Positions 17,625-26,990 are shown, counted from the first letter of the stretch. The stretch is 64,000 bases of DNA from Pseudomonas viridiflava (GCA_900596015.1 UVIF01000021.1:186001-250000); one strand, 5' to 3'. Notes: generated from the letters alone by a model not told the origin. Numbers and translations: made by a program.

Positions 17625-19289
17625 ATGGCTCAATACGTCTACACCATGCATCGGCTGAGCAAAGTCGTTCCGCCGAAGCGGGAAATCCTCAAGAACATCT
17701 CGCTGTCCTTTTTCCCCGGCGCCAAGATCGGCGTGCTCGGCCTGAACGGCTCGGGCAAATCCACGTTGTTGAAGATCATGGCCGGTGTCGACAAGGAATT
17801 CGACGGCGAAGCCCGCCCGATGCCCGAGCTCAACGTTGGCTACCTGCCTCAGGAACCACAGCTCGATCCGACCAAGACCGTACGCGAAGTGGTCGAGGAA
17901 GCGGTCAGTGTGATCAAGGACGCCCAGGCCCGCCTGGACGAGGTCTACGCCGCCTACGCCGAACCGGACGCCGACTTCGACAAGCTGGCCGCCGAACAGG
18001 CCAAGCTCGAGTCCATCCTCCAGGCCAGCGACGGCCACAACCTGGAACGGCAACTGGAGGTCGCTGCCGACGCTCTGCGCCTGCCGGCCTGGGATGCCAG
18101 GATCGAGCACCTGTCCGGTGGTGAGAAACGCCGCGTGGCCCTGTGCCGCCTGCTGCTCTCGGCCCCTGACATGCTGCTGCTCGACGAACCGACCAACCAC
18201 CTGGATGCCGATTCCGTCGCCTGGCTGGAGCACTTCCTGCACGACTTCCCCGGCACCGTGGTCGCCATCACCCACGACCGTTACTTCCTCGACAACGTCG
18301 CCGGTTGGATCCTGGAGCTCGACCGCGGCGCCGGTATTCCTTACGAAGGCAACTACTCGGGCTGGCTCGAAGCCAAATCCGATCGCCTGGCTGCCGAATC
18401 CAAGCAACAGTCGGCTCACGAAAAAGCCATGAAAGAAGAACTGGAATGGGTGCGCAAAGGCGCCAAGGCCCGTCAGTCGAAATCCAAGGCGCGCCTGCAG
18501 CGTTTCGAAGAAATGCAGTCGCAGGAATTCCAGAAGCGTTCGGAAACCAACGAGATCTACATCCCGGCCGGTCCGCGCCTGGGTGACAAGGTCATCGAAT
18601 TCAAGAACGTTACCAAGGGCTACGGTGACCGCGTGCTGATCGACAACCTGTCGTTCGCCATGCCCAAAGGCGCCATCGTCGGCGTGATCGGCGGTAACGG
18701 TGCCGGTAAATCCACCCTGTTCCGCATGCTCATGGGCAAGGAACAGCCGGATTCGGGCAGCATCGAAGTCGGTGAAACCGTGCAGCTGGCGTGCGTCGAT
18801 CAAAGCCGCGACGACCTGGACGGCAGCAAGACCGTATTCCAGCAGATCTCCGACGGTTCGGACAATATCCGCATCGGCAACTATGAAATTCCGTCACGCA
18901 CCTACGTGGGCCGCTTCAACTTCAAGGGCGGCGACCAGCAGAAGTTCGTCAAAGACCTCTCCGGCGGTGAACGCGGTCGCCTGCACCTGGCGCTGACGCT
19001 GAAGGAGGGCGGTAACGTCCTGCTGCTCGACGAACCGTCCAACGACCTCGACGTGGAAACCCTGCGTTCGCTCGAAGAAGCCCTGCTGGACTTCCCCGGC
19101 GCGGCCATCGTGATCTCTCACGATCGCTGGTTCCTCGACCGCGTGGCCACGCACATCCTGGCCTACGAGGACGACTCCCAGGCCGTGTTCTTTGAAGGCA
19201 ACTACACCGAGTATGAAGCCGATCGCAAAAAGCGCCTGGGTGAAGCGGCTGCCCAGCCGCACCGGGTTCGTCACAAGAAGCTGGCATGA
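17625..19289 (+). CDS. ettA: ABC-F energy-dependent translational throttle protein EttA
   Basis: A 554-residue soluble ABC-F ATPase with two nucleotide-binding domains and no membrane segment. Walker A GLNGSGKST is at 39-47, a signature LSGGEKRR follows, then a charged linker/arm with the E-site interacting helices, a second Walker A GGNGAGKST and signature LSGGERGR. Both Walker B regions keep LLLDEP. EttA binds the ribosomal E site and gates elongation according to ADP/ATP ratio. Length (about 555) matches EttA rather than Uup or YheS. A good terminator follows at once, so it is monocistronic. Confidence 0.96.
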   Translation: MAQYVYTMHRLSKVVPPKREILKNISLSFFPGAKIGVLGLNGSGKSTLLKIMAGVDKEFDGEARPMPELNVGYLPQEPQLDPTKTVREVVEEAVSVIKDAQARLDEVYAAYAEPDADFDKLAAEQAKLESILQASDGHNLERQLEVAADALRLPAWDARIEHLSGGEKRRVALCRLLLSAPDMLLLDEPTNHLDADSVAWLEHFLHDFPGTVVAITHDRYFLDNVAGWILELDRGAGIPYEGNYSGWLEAKSDRLAAESKQQSAHEKAMKEELEWVRKGAKARQSKSKARLQRFEEMQSQEFQKRSETNEIYIPAGPRLGDKVIEFKNVTKGYGDRVLIDNLSFAMPKGAIVGVIGGNGAGKSTLFRMLMGKEQPDSGSIEVGETVQLACVDQSRDDLDGSKTVFQQISDGSDNIRIGNYEIPSRTYVGRFNFKGGDQQKFVKDLSGGERGRLHLALTLKEGGNVLLLDEPSNDLDVETLRSLEEALLDFPGAAIVISHDRWFLDRVATHILAYEDDSQAVFFEGNYTEYEADRKKRLGEAAAQPHRVRHKKLA

Positions 19290-19292
19290 ATG

Positions 19293-19328
19293 AAAAATGG
19301 GGCCCTCTTTGCAGGGCCCCATTTTTTT
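19293..19328 (+). terminator. Rho-independent terminator of ettA
   Basis: Stem AAAAATGGGGCCCT / AGGGCCCCATTTTT with a 6-nt loop, ending in seven T, starts 3 bp after the stop codon. The symmetric A and T runs allow action in both directions, which suits the convergent Gre-like gene. Confidence 0.95.
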
Positions 19329-19374
19329 GTGCGGTGCAGGAGGGGGTGGCTGGAGAGCGGCGCCGGTATGTCGC

Positions 19375-19872
19375 TCAAGGGCCCGTCTGGATGCCCGTGA
19401 CTTCCACAGTGAGATCGCCCGCAGGCCGACGCCATACACGCTCTTCACCCACTTGCGCGCCCAGCAGCGCGCGACCCAGCGGCGAAGCCCAGTTGATCAA
19501 GCCAACGCCGGCGTCTGCCTGGTCTTCGCCAACCAGACACACGCGCTGCTCGGCACCCTGGTCATCGGCAAAGGTCACCCAGCTGCCGATCTGTACCTTG
19601 GCGGTCGAGGTAACCGGTGCCACCACCTGGGCATGTTGCAGGCGGTGCTGGTAGTAGCGCATGTCCCGGCTCAGGTCGGCCACACGCTGACGGTCGGCGC
19701 GCTCACCCATCGCCATTTGCTCGGCCTGCAGGATCTGCACTTCAGCGACGCGCGCCTGCAACTGGGCCAGGCCACTGGCGGTCACGTAGTTGGGCTGCGT
19801 ACTGATCAGTCGCTCTACAGGTTGGCTCGCCTGATCAGCGGCTTGGTCTTCATTCACGAATGCACGGCTCAT
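19375..19872 (-). CDS. GreA/GreB family transcription elongation factor-like protein
   Basis: A 165-residue protein with a coiled-coil-like N-terminal half (ASGLAQLQARVAEVQILQAEQMA) and a GreA_GreB C-terminal domain (VQIGSWVTFADDQGAEQRVCLVG, then INWASPLGRALLGAQVGEERVW, a typical SPLGxALLGxxxGD pattern). Gre factors restart backtracked RNA polymerase through acidic residues at the coiled-coil tip. Here the putative tip is not clearly acidic, so it may be a Gre-like paralogue such as an Rnk or Gfh-type modulator. GGGAGGA lies before the ATG at 19872, which decides the start over a longer frame. Confidence 0.82.
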   Translation of the reverse strand: MSRAFVNEDQAADQASQPVERLISTQPNYVTASGLAQLQARVAEVQILQAEQMAMGERADRQRVADLSRDMRYYQHRLQHAQVVAPVTSTAKVQIGSWVTFADDQGAEQRVCLVGEDQADAGVGLINWASPLGRALLGAQVGEERVWRRPAGDLTVEVTGIQTGP

Positions 19873-20049
19873 GGTCTTCCTCCCTTGAGGGGCGGTACAA
19901 CTCGCCCAGCTTGCTGTAGGGGAGCCGAGATGTATCAACCTGGAGGCTGTACGTGGATCGCGGTCAAGCCCTACTCCTACAAGAACGGATGCTTGTAGAA
20001 GATTGGGCCGCAAAACCGCATCAGAGTTGCATAAGCTGCTTTCGACCGC

Positions 20050-21291
20050 TTAACTGAATCGAGCCGGGCTGTACGGCGCAGGATCGGTGAAGGTCGCCGC
20101 GCCAGTCATCATCTGCGCCAACAGCCGGCCACAGACAGGCCCCAGCGTCAAACCATGGTGGGCATGGCCAAAGTTGAGCCACAACCCCGGGTGTAGACCT
20201 GCCGGACCTATCACCGGGCGCATGTCCGGCAGGCACGGACGGCAGCCCAGCCAGGGCTTGACATCGAGGCGTTCGCCCAGTGGGTAGAAGCGCCTGGCCA
20301 GCGCCTCGCAGCGCAGCAGTTGGATATCATTGGCGGGGGCATCTTCGGCGGCAAACTCGATCCCGGTCGTCAGACGCAAGCCCTGGTTCATCGGCGCCAG
20401 CACGAACCCTCCCAGCGGGTCGCAGACGGGGTGGTTGAGGGTTGCGCCCGCAGTGGTCTGGTAATGCATGTGGTAGCCGCGCTTGCTCTGCAGGGGAATG
20501 CGATAGCCAAGGGGTGACAGCAACCGATTGCTCTGTGGTCCCAGAGCCACCACGACTTCGCGCGTGTGTAGCGTGCCCGCCGCGGTCTCGAGCTGCCACT
20601 GATTGCCCTGCTGACGTAGCGTCAATGCATCGGCACCCACGAAGCGCCCGCCGCGCTGCATGAACAGCGCGGTGTAGCCCAAGGCCAGGGCGCCCGGGTC
20701 CTGCACGGTCATGGGGTCATGCCAGTGCACGGCACCTGCAGCGCCCTGGCCGAGACTGGGCTCGACGGCGCGTAGCTGTGCAGCGTCGAGCAAGCTGTAG
20801 CGCAAATGATGAGCGTGCAGCTGTGCGGCATCCGCCTGGGCTCTGGCGAAGGCCTTGTGGCTGCGGTAGATCTCGATCCAGCCAGTATCGCGAATCAATC
20901 CCTGCTGGCCGGATGCTTCAGCCAGTGCGCAGTGTTCCTGCACGCAGCGTTGCACCAGTGGCAACATCGCTTCGGCTGCACGCTGTAGGTTGCGTTTGGA
21001 AGATGCCCGCCAGTACTTCCACAACCAAGGCGCAACACGCGGCAGGTAGCGCCAGTCGTAGCGTACGTCGGGTTGCTGATTGAGGGCGTAGAGCATCAAT
21101 CGCCGCAGATCACGCGGAAACGCGTAGGGCACGATGCTGGAGCGCTCGATCAGGCCAGCATTGCCGTAGCTGGTGCCGCTGCCAGGCGCTGCACGGTCGA
21201 CCAGCACCACCTCCCGGCCCAGAGCCTGCAAGTGCAGTGCACTGCAAACACCAACGATGCCGGCACCCAGTACCAGCGTTTCACATTGCAT
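20050..21291 (-). CDS. D-amino-acid dehydrogenase-like FAD oxidoreductase (DadA/DAO family)
   Basis: A 413-residue flavoprotein with the N-terminal FAD dinucleotide motif GAGIVG (9-14) and an ESxTxxGNAGL-like GSGTSYGNAG segment, as in DadA. The C-terminal FAD region shows GLWLNFGHAHHGLTLGPV. The family oxidises D-amino acids or glycine-type amines to oxo acids. It is the last gene of a five-gene operon with an amino-acid importer and an RpiR regulator, 11 bp after the second permease. This suggests the imported compound is its substrate. Which D-amino acid or N-methyl amine is unknown. Confidence 0.85.
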   Translation of the reverse strand: MQCETLVLGAGIVGVCSALHLQALGREVVLVDRAAPGSGTSYGNAGLIERSSIVPYAFPRDLRRLMLYALNQQPDVRYDWRYLPRVAPWLWKYWRASSKRNLQRAAEAMLPLVQRCVQEHCALAEASGQQGLIRDTGWIEIYRSHKAFARAQADAAQLHAHHLRYSLLDAAQLRAVEPSLGQGAAGAVHWHDPMTVQDPGALALGYTALFMQRGGRFVGADALTLRQQGNQWQLETAAGTLHTREVVVALGPQSNRLLSPLGYRIPLQSKRGYHMHYQTTAGATLNHPVCDPLGGFVLAPMNQGLRLTTGIEFAAEDAPANDIQLLRCEALARRFYPLGERLDVKPWLGCRPCLPDMRPVIGPAGLHPGLWLNFGHAHHGLTLGPVCGRLLAQMMTGAATFTDPAPYSPARFS

Positions 21292-21302
21292 GACTGCGCT
21301 CC

Positions 21303-22019
21303 TCAGTGGTCGTGCAGATGGCGACTGAGCCGAGCGTCGAGGCGCTGCAATACGCGGCGCAGCGTTTCGACGATCAGCAGGTAAAGCACCGCGGCCCAGA
21401 GGTAGATCTGGAAATCGAAACTTCGCGAGAAACCCAGTTTGGTCACTCCCATCAAGTCATACAGGGTGACCAACGAGGCAATGGCACTGGCCTTGATCAT
21501 CAGGATCAGTTCATTGCCCAATGGCCCGATGGCGACCATCAGCGACTGCGGCATGATGATCTTCACGAACGTTACCCAAGGCCTGAGCCCCAGCGCCCGA
21601 GCAGCTTCACGCTGGCCCTGGCCGATGGCTATGAAGCTGCCGCGCAGGATTTCCGCCTGGTAGGCGGCCGTATTGAGGGTGAAGGCCAGCAAGGTGCAAT
21701 ACCAGGCATCGCGAAACAGCCACCACAAGCCGACGTCCTGCCAGAACTCGCGAAACGAACCCAGGCCGTAATACAGCAGGAACAACTGCGCCAGCAACGG
21801 CGAGCCGCGCAGGCAATAGATGTAGAAACCACTGGCATGGCGCAGCAGCGGGTTGCTCGACAGTCTGCCAAGGGCCAGCACCGTGGCGAGCAGCATCCCC
21901 AGGGTAAAGGCAATGGCGACCAGCTTGGCGGTCACCCACAGCCCCGCCAGCATGCGCCAGCCATAGCGCTGAAGCAGGTCGGGGTCGACGAAGAAGTAGG
22001 CAATGTCTTGGAGAATCAT
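21303..22019 (-). CDS. Polar amino acid ABC transporter permease (HisM-like)
   Basis: A 238-residue inner-membrane permease with about five helices and the ATPase-contact loop GQGQREAARALGLRPWVTFVKIIMPQS (EAA motif). Start MILQDIAYFF overlaps the stop of the upstream permease by one base (TGATG), indicating translational coupling. A longer frame running through the upstream gene is an artefact. Together with the second permease and the binding protein it makes a heteromeric polar amino-acid channel. Confidence 0.93.
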   Translation of the reverse strand: MILQDIAYFFVDPDLLQRYGWRMLAGLWVTAKLVAIAFTLGMLLATVLALGRLSSNPLLRHASGFYIYCLRGSPLLAQLFLLYYGLGSFREFWQDVGLWWLFRDAWYCTLLAFTLNTAAYQAEILRGSFIAIGQGQREAARALGLRPWVTFVKIIMPQSLMVAIGPLGNELILMIKASAIASLVTLYDLMGVTKLGFSRSFDFQIYLWAAVLYLLIVETLRRVLQRLDARLSRHLHDH

Positions 22020-22735
22020 CAGCGCACACTCCGCAGATGGCGGCTGTAGTAGCGCTCCAGAAACGCCAGCGCTCTGCCGCTCAGCGCACTGAACAGAAGG
22101 TAGACCAGGCAGGCTACGCCATAGAAGAACAGCGGCTCCTTGGTAGCACTGACCGCCAGGTTGGTCTGGCGCATCAGATCGACCAGGGAAATCGTGGACA
22201 CCAGCGAAGTATCCTTGAGCAGCGACAGCCAATTGTTGGAAAGCCCGGGCAGGGCCACCCGGGTCAGTTGCGGCAGGAGCACCCGCATGAACGTTATCCG
22301 ACGGCTCAGCCCCAGCGCGGCAGCGCCTTCGTACTGGCCTTTGCCGATGGTCTTGAACGCCGCCAGCCAGACCTGCGCCGAGAATGCTGCGAACACCAGG
22401 CCGAACGCGACCATGGCTGCCGCAAAGGCGTTGATCGAGACGGCTTGAGGGTGGCCAGCCGCGCTCAGCAGCTTCTGCATGGCGATCTGGCAACCGTAGT
22501 AGATGATCAGCAGCGTCAGCAGTTCTGGAAGGCCGCGGAACACCGTGCCGAACAGCGTTGCAAAGCTGCGCAGGAACCGATATCGCGAGCGCTCGGCGAG
22601 AGCCAGGGCCAGCCCCAGCGGCACGCCGATCGGTAGGCAGGCAAGCGCCAAGGCCAGGGTCATCAGGGCGCCTGCCAGCAAAGCAAGGCCCCAGCCGCCC
22701 TCGGCCAGGGACAACAAGGCAAAGTTTTCGAGCAT
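22019..22735 (-). CDS. Polar amino acid ABC transporter permease (HisQ-like)
   Basis: A 238-residue paralogue of the neighbouring permease with about five helices and the EAA loop GKGQYEGAAALGLSRRITFMRVLLPQ. Substrate-channel residues cannot be assigned. It follows the binding protein by about 50 bp and overlaps the next permease by one base. Confidence 0.93.
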   Translation of the reverse strand: MLENFALLSLAEGGWGLALLAGALMTLALALACLPIGVPLGLALALAERSRYRFLRSFATLFGTVFRGLPELLTLLIIYYGCQIAMQKLLSAAGHPQAVSINAFAAAMVAFGLVFAAFSAQVWLAAFKTIGKGQYEGAAALGLSRRITFMRVLLPQLTRVALPGLSNNWLSLLKDTSLVSTISLVDLMRQTNLAVSATKEPLFFYGVACLVYLLFSALSGRALAFLERYYSRHLRSVR

Positions 22736-22785
22736 GCTTTTATCTCCAGCGACGCCCGATCAGAGGCGCCGCCACGCCCGGTCGA

Positions 22786-23544
22786 TCAGTTGTAGATATC
22801 GAAGTCGAAATACCGGCTGGCGATCTTCTGGTAGGTACCGTCGGCGACGATCTCATCCAGCGCCTTGTTCAGGCGCAGGCGTAACGCGTCGTCGTCCTGG
22901 CGTACGGCTATCGCCGCATCGGCCGTGGTGCCGTCGACGTCACCGAGCATGCGGCAGCACGCCGCGCCCGATTTCTTGAGCCATTCCTGCAGGGGAAACT
23001 TGTCGCCGATCACCACATCCAGGCGCCCGGCTGCGAGGTCGGCATTGGCCGCATCGGCGGTAGGGTAGAGTTTTACCTCGGCGCCAGCCTTGCCGTAGAC
23101 GTCTTCGGCATGAATCGACTGGGTGGAGGAGGACTGCGCGCCCACCACCAGGCCCTTGAACGTGGACTGCGCGTCATCGAGCTTCGATTGCTTGCCCACG
23201 GCTACCGACAAGGGGGTCTTGTAGTAGTGATTGGTGAAGCTGATTTTCTTGCGTCGCTCTTCGGTATCGATCATCGACGCCACGACGGCATCGTACTTGC
23301 GCGCCAGCAGCGCAGGAATGATGCCGTCCCAGTCCTGGGCCACGATCGTGCAGCGCGCTTGCATCTTGTCGCACAGCGCCATCGCGATATCGACGTCGAA
23401 GCCCTGGGGCTTGTTGTTGGAATCCACATAGTTGAAGGGTGGATAGGCGCCTTCCGTGGCGATTTTCAGGTCTTGGGCAGTGGCGTTGTTCACGCCTGCC
23501 AACAGAACTGCCAGTACCCCTGCAAAACGAATGCTCCGTTTCAT
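22786..23544 (-). CDS. Periplasmic amino acid-binding protein (SBP family 3)
   Basis: A 252-residue secreted binding protein. The signal peptide MKRSIRFAGVLAVLLAGVNN ends near residue 23 (ATAQ). It shows the SBP_bac_3 start KIATEGAYPPFNYVD and the domain-1 stretch GFDVDIAMALCDKMQ..CTIVAQDWDGIIPALLARKYDA typical of lysine/arginine/ornithine-type binders. Two adjacent cysteines (ACCRM) near 190 are uncommon. A longer frame upstream of the signal peptide is rejected. Confidence 0.94.
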   Translation of the reverse strand: MKRSIRFAGVLAVLLAGVNNATAQDLKIATEGAYPPFNYVDSNNKPQGFDVDIAMALCDKMQARCTIVAQDWDGIIPALLARKYDAVVASMIDTEERRKKISFTNHYYKTPLSVAVGKQSKLDDAQSTFKGLVVGAQSSSTQSIHAEDVYGKAGAEVKLYPTADAANADLAAGRLDVVIGDKFPLQEWLKKSGAACCRMLGDVDGTTADAAIAVRQDDDALRLRLNKALDEIVADGTYQKIASRYFDFDIYN

Positions 23545-23573
23545 GTTGCACCTCGGTGGTGGTGTTGGGTCAG

Positions 23574-24437
23574 CTAGTGTTGTCCGCCCGTGGTCAGTGA
23601 CGTGTAACCCACGAACTCGTGGTGAAGTGCGGCGGTGGCTTCCAGGCGCTTTTCGACGTCCGGTCCGAGCCGCTTGCACACTTCGTTGACCAGAAGATTC
23701 ACCAGCGACAGCATGGCCGAGGTGGACTCCCAGAACAGGTTGAACTCGGTAGGCACGCGAAACACCTCATCGGCGTTCTGCTCGGCCCAGTCGCAGAAGG
23801 TGTCGGTCACCAGCGTGACCGGAATGCCCGCCTCACGTGCCTTGCGACACAGCATCAGCGCGTGGCGCGAGTAGCGTCGTGCTTCGAACACCACCAGGGC
23901 CGTCTGCTGCGGGGGGCTCAGCAGCACCTCGGCATAGTGCCCGCTGGCGCCATCGACCCCGTGCACGCCGTCGCGCAGGTAGTGCATCAGGTGAACCATC
24001 GAACAGGCAATGCCACGTTCGGTCTGGAACCCGGCTACGAACACTCGAGGCCGACTGGCCAGACGCTCGGCGACCTGCTGCCAGGCTTCACCCTGGCTGT
24101 ATTCATGAACACGCATCAGTGCGGCCACCTCCAGATCGAGGCCGCGAGAAGGGCCGGACTGTTGGCGAAATTCGCGCAAACGGTCGCCCATCAGCCACGG
24201 TCCCTGTCCTAGGTCTTCTTTGAGATCTGCCTTGAGGGCCTTGAGGTGCGGGTAACCAATGGCTCGGCAGAAGCGGCCGACACTGGATTCGCTGACACCC
24301 AGTGTGGCGGCCAGGGAAGCAGCGGTGAGGAACGGCAATTCCGTGGTATTGGCCAGCATGTAGCTGGCAATCATGCGCGCGGACGATGAGGCTGTTGGCA
24401 AGATGGCTTCGAGACGCTGCTTGAGGGACTGGCTCAT
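23574..24437 (-). CDS. RpiR (HTH-SIS) family transcriptional regulator
   Basis: A 287-residue regulator with an N-terminal RpiR helix-turn-helix (about 1-80, AASLAATLGVSESSVGRFCRAIGY) and a C-terminal SIS sugar-isomerase-type domain (about 125-260) that normally binds a phosphosugar-like ligand. It is the first gene of the operon, 29 bp before the binding protein, and is probably its local regulator. The effector may be the imported amino compound or a sugar phosphate; RpiR proteins next to amino-acid transporters occur in pseudomonads. Confidence 0.92.
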   Translation of the reverse strand: MSQSLKQRLEAILPTASSSARMIASYMLANTTELPFLTAASLAATLGVSESSVGRFCRAIGYPHLKALKADLKEDLGQGPWLMGDRLREFRQQSGPSRGLDLEVAALMRVHEYSQGEAWQQVAERLASRPRVFVAGFQTERGIACSMVHLMHYLRDGVHGVDGASGHYAEVLLSPPQQTALVVFEARRYSRHALMLCRKAREAGIPVTLVTDTFCDWAEQNADEVFRVPTEFNLFWESTSAMLSLVNLLVNEVCKRLGPDVEKRLEATAALHHEFVGYTSLTTGGQH

Positions 24438-24524
24438 GAGGATGCCTTGGGGTAGGTAGCGCGTAAAAATGAATCTGATCTTTTTCTGTCACTGTGTCAA
24501 CGATGGCAGATACCTGTCATTTGT

Positions 24525-24557
24525 TGCTAAAAGAAACGCAGCCGTTGCAGCTGCGTT
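24525..24557 (-). terminator. Terminator of the DUF4105 gene
   Basis: On the minus strand an 8-bp stem AACGCAGC / GCTGCGTT with a 7-nt loop is followed by TTCTTTTA, about 22 bp after the DUF4105 stop. Confidence 0.8.
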
Positions 24558-24578
24558 CATTGACCGATCAGTAACCGA

Positions 24579-26432
24579 TCAGTAGTGGTACCACTTCACC
24601 TCGAGCATGACTTCGTTGCGCGGTGAGCTCAAATGGCTGAACTCGCGCTGGGCGCTCAGGCGCAGTCCCAAGTTGCGGGAAACTTCCCACTGCTGATTCA
24701 GACTCAGGCTGCGGCGTACTTCGCCATTGGTGAAATAGTCACCCTTGCCTTCCAGGCTGAAATTACCCAGGGCGTTCTTCCACAGCACACCGCTGTTGAA
24801 ACCCGCCGCCGGCGTCACGAACTGGGCAAAGTCATTGTTGTGTTCCACCCGTGCCGTACCCAGGGCAAAGCCCAGCAGGTGCTCGCTCAGCTGCCACGTA
24901 CCGCCGGCACCGCCGTTCACATGGGACACCAGATTCTCGTCGCCATGCTTGCCCAGCACACGTTCCAGGCCGCCGGTCACCTGCCAGGACAGGGGTTGCA
25001 ACAGCTCGTTGCGCGGCGTCAGCGAACGGATCGTCGCCAGGTCCAACTGCTGCAGTTGCCAGTCATTGCCTTCGTATTGACGCACTTTCAAGCCCAGGAT
25101 CTCGATCTGCGCGCCCAGCGGAAAGCCCTCGGCGTTGTCGTTGAGGTCGTGGTAGGCCATGCGCAGCCCGTACTCGGCGAATGCGGTATCGCCGCGCGTA
25201 CCTACGCCCGCACTCCAGGTGCGTGACTGATGGCCATCTTCGGGTAAACCCGGTCGGTCGATGTCCAGCGGGGGCGGGGGGTTGCGGTTGATCGCGCGCA
25301 GCAACTGGAAACTGCGCTGGGTTCTTGCCGGATCGCGCTCTTGGCCTGTGGCCCGATAGCGCTCGAGGCGAAACGCGGCATCCTGGATCAGCGCCTGCCG
25401 TTCCTTGCCCAGCGCCTGAAAACCTTCACTGTCGATCTGCGCCGTGTCGGCAGCGATCCGCTGTACCCACTGCTGCTCGCTGCTGTCCAGCGGCTTGGCG
25501 CGTTCGAGCAGCTCGCGCTCGCGAGATGCGCGATAGTCGATCTTCTCGACCAGCCCGGCAGCCTTCACCGCCTTCACCGTGTCGGTGGGAATGGCCGTCA
25601 GGGGGAATTGCGAGGTCAGGTCCAGGCCTGGCCTGGCCACCTGGAGCAGTTCGAGCAGACGGTACGAGCAGTTTTCATCGAAGAAGAAATAGTCGAACTG
25701 CACCTGCTTGAGTTCCCACACGTGCTCGACCATGCGCCCGGTTTCTTCCGGCGTGAGGTTGAGCCGGTACTCCCACAGGTCGCGGTTTTCCAGGCTGCGG
25801 TATTCGGAAAGCTTCTCCTGGTAGGGCACCAGGGCGAACAGGCCGGGATAGCCGCCGGCCAGGCCCTTCCAGGCATAGAGAATGCTGTTGTCACCGCCTT
25901 CGACATAGGCGCCGAAGTTGATTGCATAGCTGAGCAACGCAGTGTTGTTGCTTTGCACGTCGGCCTGATCGATGCGCAACAGGGTGTGCCCGAACATCGA
26001 AGAAGGACTGTTCAAATACGCCGCCGGGAAGATCAACACCGCACTGTGGGGCGCAACGTCCGAGAACCACTTGGTGAATTCGGCACACTCCACGTTCGGC
26101 AGGTCATTCAGACCCAGCTGCTGCCGCAACCAGCGGGTGCGCGCAGGAAACACACACTGCGCATGCTTGTCGCCGGTGGCCGCAGGTGCATAGATCGCCT
26201 GCAACGTAGCCTGCAGTTCGGCGTCCGGATGGTGCGCGCCGTCGTCGGCGAGGAAGAATTTGCGGTCATCGACATAGCTGCGCCAGCCGCCGAGCTTGCC
26301 GCGCTCGTAGTGGCCGACGGAAATCCAGTAAGGATCGTTGGCCAACTGTTGCAGACGCTGAGCGTCTAGGTGCGGAGCGGCATGCAGCGGGGCGCACACA
26401 CAGAGCGCCAGGAAGGCAAGGCGTTTGAGCAT
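24579..26432 (-). CDS. DUF4105 (Lnb-type periplasmic) protein with C-terminal outer-surface region
   Basis: A 617-residue exported protein with a signal peptide (MLKRLAFLALCVCAPLHAAP). The middle region (about residues 110-330) shows the DUF4105 pattern, including HTLLRID, INFGAYVEGG and ENCSYRLLELLQVARPG with a conserved cysteine. The last 200 residues look like beta-rich strands ending in WYHY, an aromatic end seen in outer-membrane barrels. The domain resembles lacto-N-biosidase chaperone-like proteins; function is unknown. The ATG at 26432 is favoured over a TTG three codons earlier. The DUF3015 gene upstream lies 70 bp away on the same strand. Confidence 0.82.
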   Translation of the reverse strand: MLKRLAFLALCVCAPLHAAPHLDAQRLQQLANDPYWISVGHYERGKLGGWRSYVDDRKFFLADDGAHHPDAELQATLQAIYAPAATGDKHAQCVFPARTRWLRQQLGLNDLPNVECAEFTKWFSDVAPHSAVLIFPAAYLNSPSSMFGHTLLRIDQADVQSNNTALLSYAINFGAYVEGGDNSILYAWKGLAGGYPGLFALVPYQEKLSEYRSLENRDLWEYRLNLTPEETGRMVEHVWELKQVQFDYFFFDENCSYRLLELLQVARPGLDLTSQFPLTAIPTDTVKAVKAAGLVEKIDYRASRERELLERAKPLDSSEQQWVQRIAADTAQIDSEGFQALGKERQALIQDAAFRLERYRATGQERDPARTQRSFQLLRAINRNPPPPLDIDRPGLPEDGHQSRTWSAGVGTRGDTAFAEYGLRMAYHDLNDNAEGFPLGAQIEILGLKVRQYEGNDWQLQQLDLATIRSLTPRNELLQPLSWQVTGGLERVLGKHGDENLVSHVNGGAGGTWQLSEHLLGFALGTARVEHNNDFAQFVTPAAGFNSGVLWKNALGNFSLEGKGDYFTNGEVRRSLSLNQQWEVSRNLGLRLSAQREFSHLSSPRNEVMLEVKWYHY

Positions 26433-26470
26433 TGTCGGCAACTAGTTCGGCGAAATCGGAAGGGGGGGAT

Positions 26471-26492
26471 GCCCGCTCCGAAAGGAGCGGGC
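26471..26492 (-). terminator. GC hairpin after the DUF3015 gene
   Basis: A perfect 9-bp stem GCCCGCTCC / GGAGCGGGC with a GAAA tetraloop lies 10 bp after the stop codon. No T-run follows, so attenuation or mRNA protection is as likely as termination. Confidence 0.55.
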
Positions 26493-26501
26493 GGGTCGAG
26501 C

Positions 26502-26990
26502 TTAAGCCTGGGTAGCGTATTTGGCCAGACGTGGATCGTTTTTCAGGACCGCGATGGTGTTGCTGTGTACGTCTTCAGCGGTGCTGTCGGCGCTGCTGAA
26601 GATCTGCTGGAAGTGCTCGTGGGTAACCGACTGGAAGTAGGCACGGTCTTCGGGAGCGACGCCCAGAACCACGGCGTAGGTGGTCAGTGCTTCGCCTTGG
26701 CCCTTGGCCATGTCTTCGGACAGTTCGTCCATCATGCCATTCATGGCAATCCAGGATTTACCGCCATAGGTCAGTGCAGCGTTGGTGGAGCAGCCGTTGG
26801 TGCCCGAGGTCATGCCGAAGGTGGCGTTGCCCGAAGTGCCGTTGGTGGTGGAAGCCAGGAAGTGCGCCGGAGTGCCGCGCTGGCCTTCGAACAACATGTT
26901 GCCCCAACCGCAATCCGGACCGCCGGGCGCTTGCGCCATGGCGTTGATCGAGACGGCGGCGAACAGAGTACCCAGCAGAATCCGTTTCAT
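26502..26990 (-). CDS. DUF3015 family exported protein
   Basis: A 162-residue secreted protein with signal peptide MKRILLGTLFAAVSINAMA. The mature part starts QAPGGPDCGWG and carries GTSGNATFGMTSGTNGC, typical of DUF3015, with paired cysteines. Function unknown; the family is common in gamma-proteobacteria. It is probably expressed strongly, as suggested by a clear GAGAAC-type Shine-Dalgarno and favoured codons. Next to DUF4105, possibly read through into it. Confidence 0.85.
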   Translation of the reverse strand: MKRILLGTLFAAVSINAMAQAPGGPDCGWGNMLFEGQRGTPAHFLASTTNGTSGNATFGMTSGTNGCSTNAALTYGGKSWIAMNGMMDELSEDMAKGQGEALTTYAVVLGVAPEDRAYFQSVTHEHFQQIFSSADSTAEDVHSNTIAVLKNDPRLAKYATQA

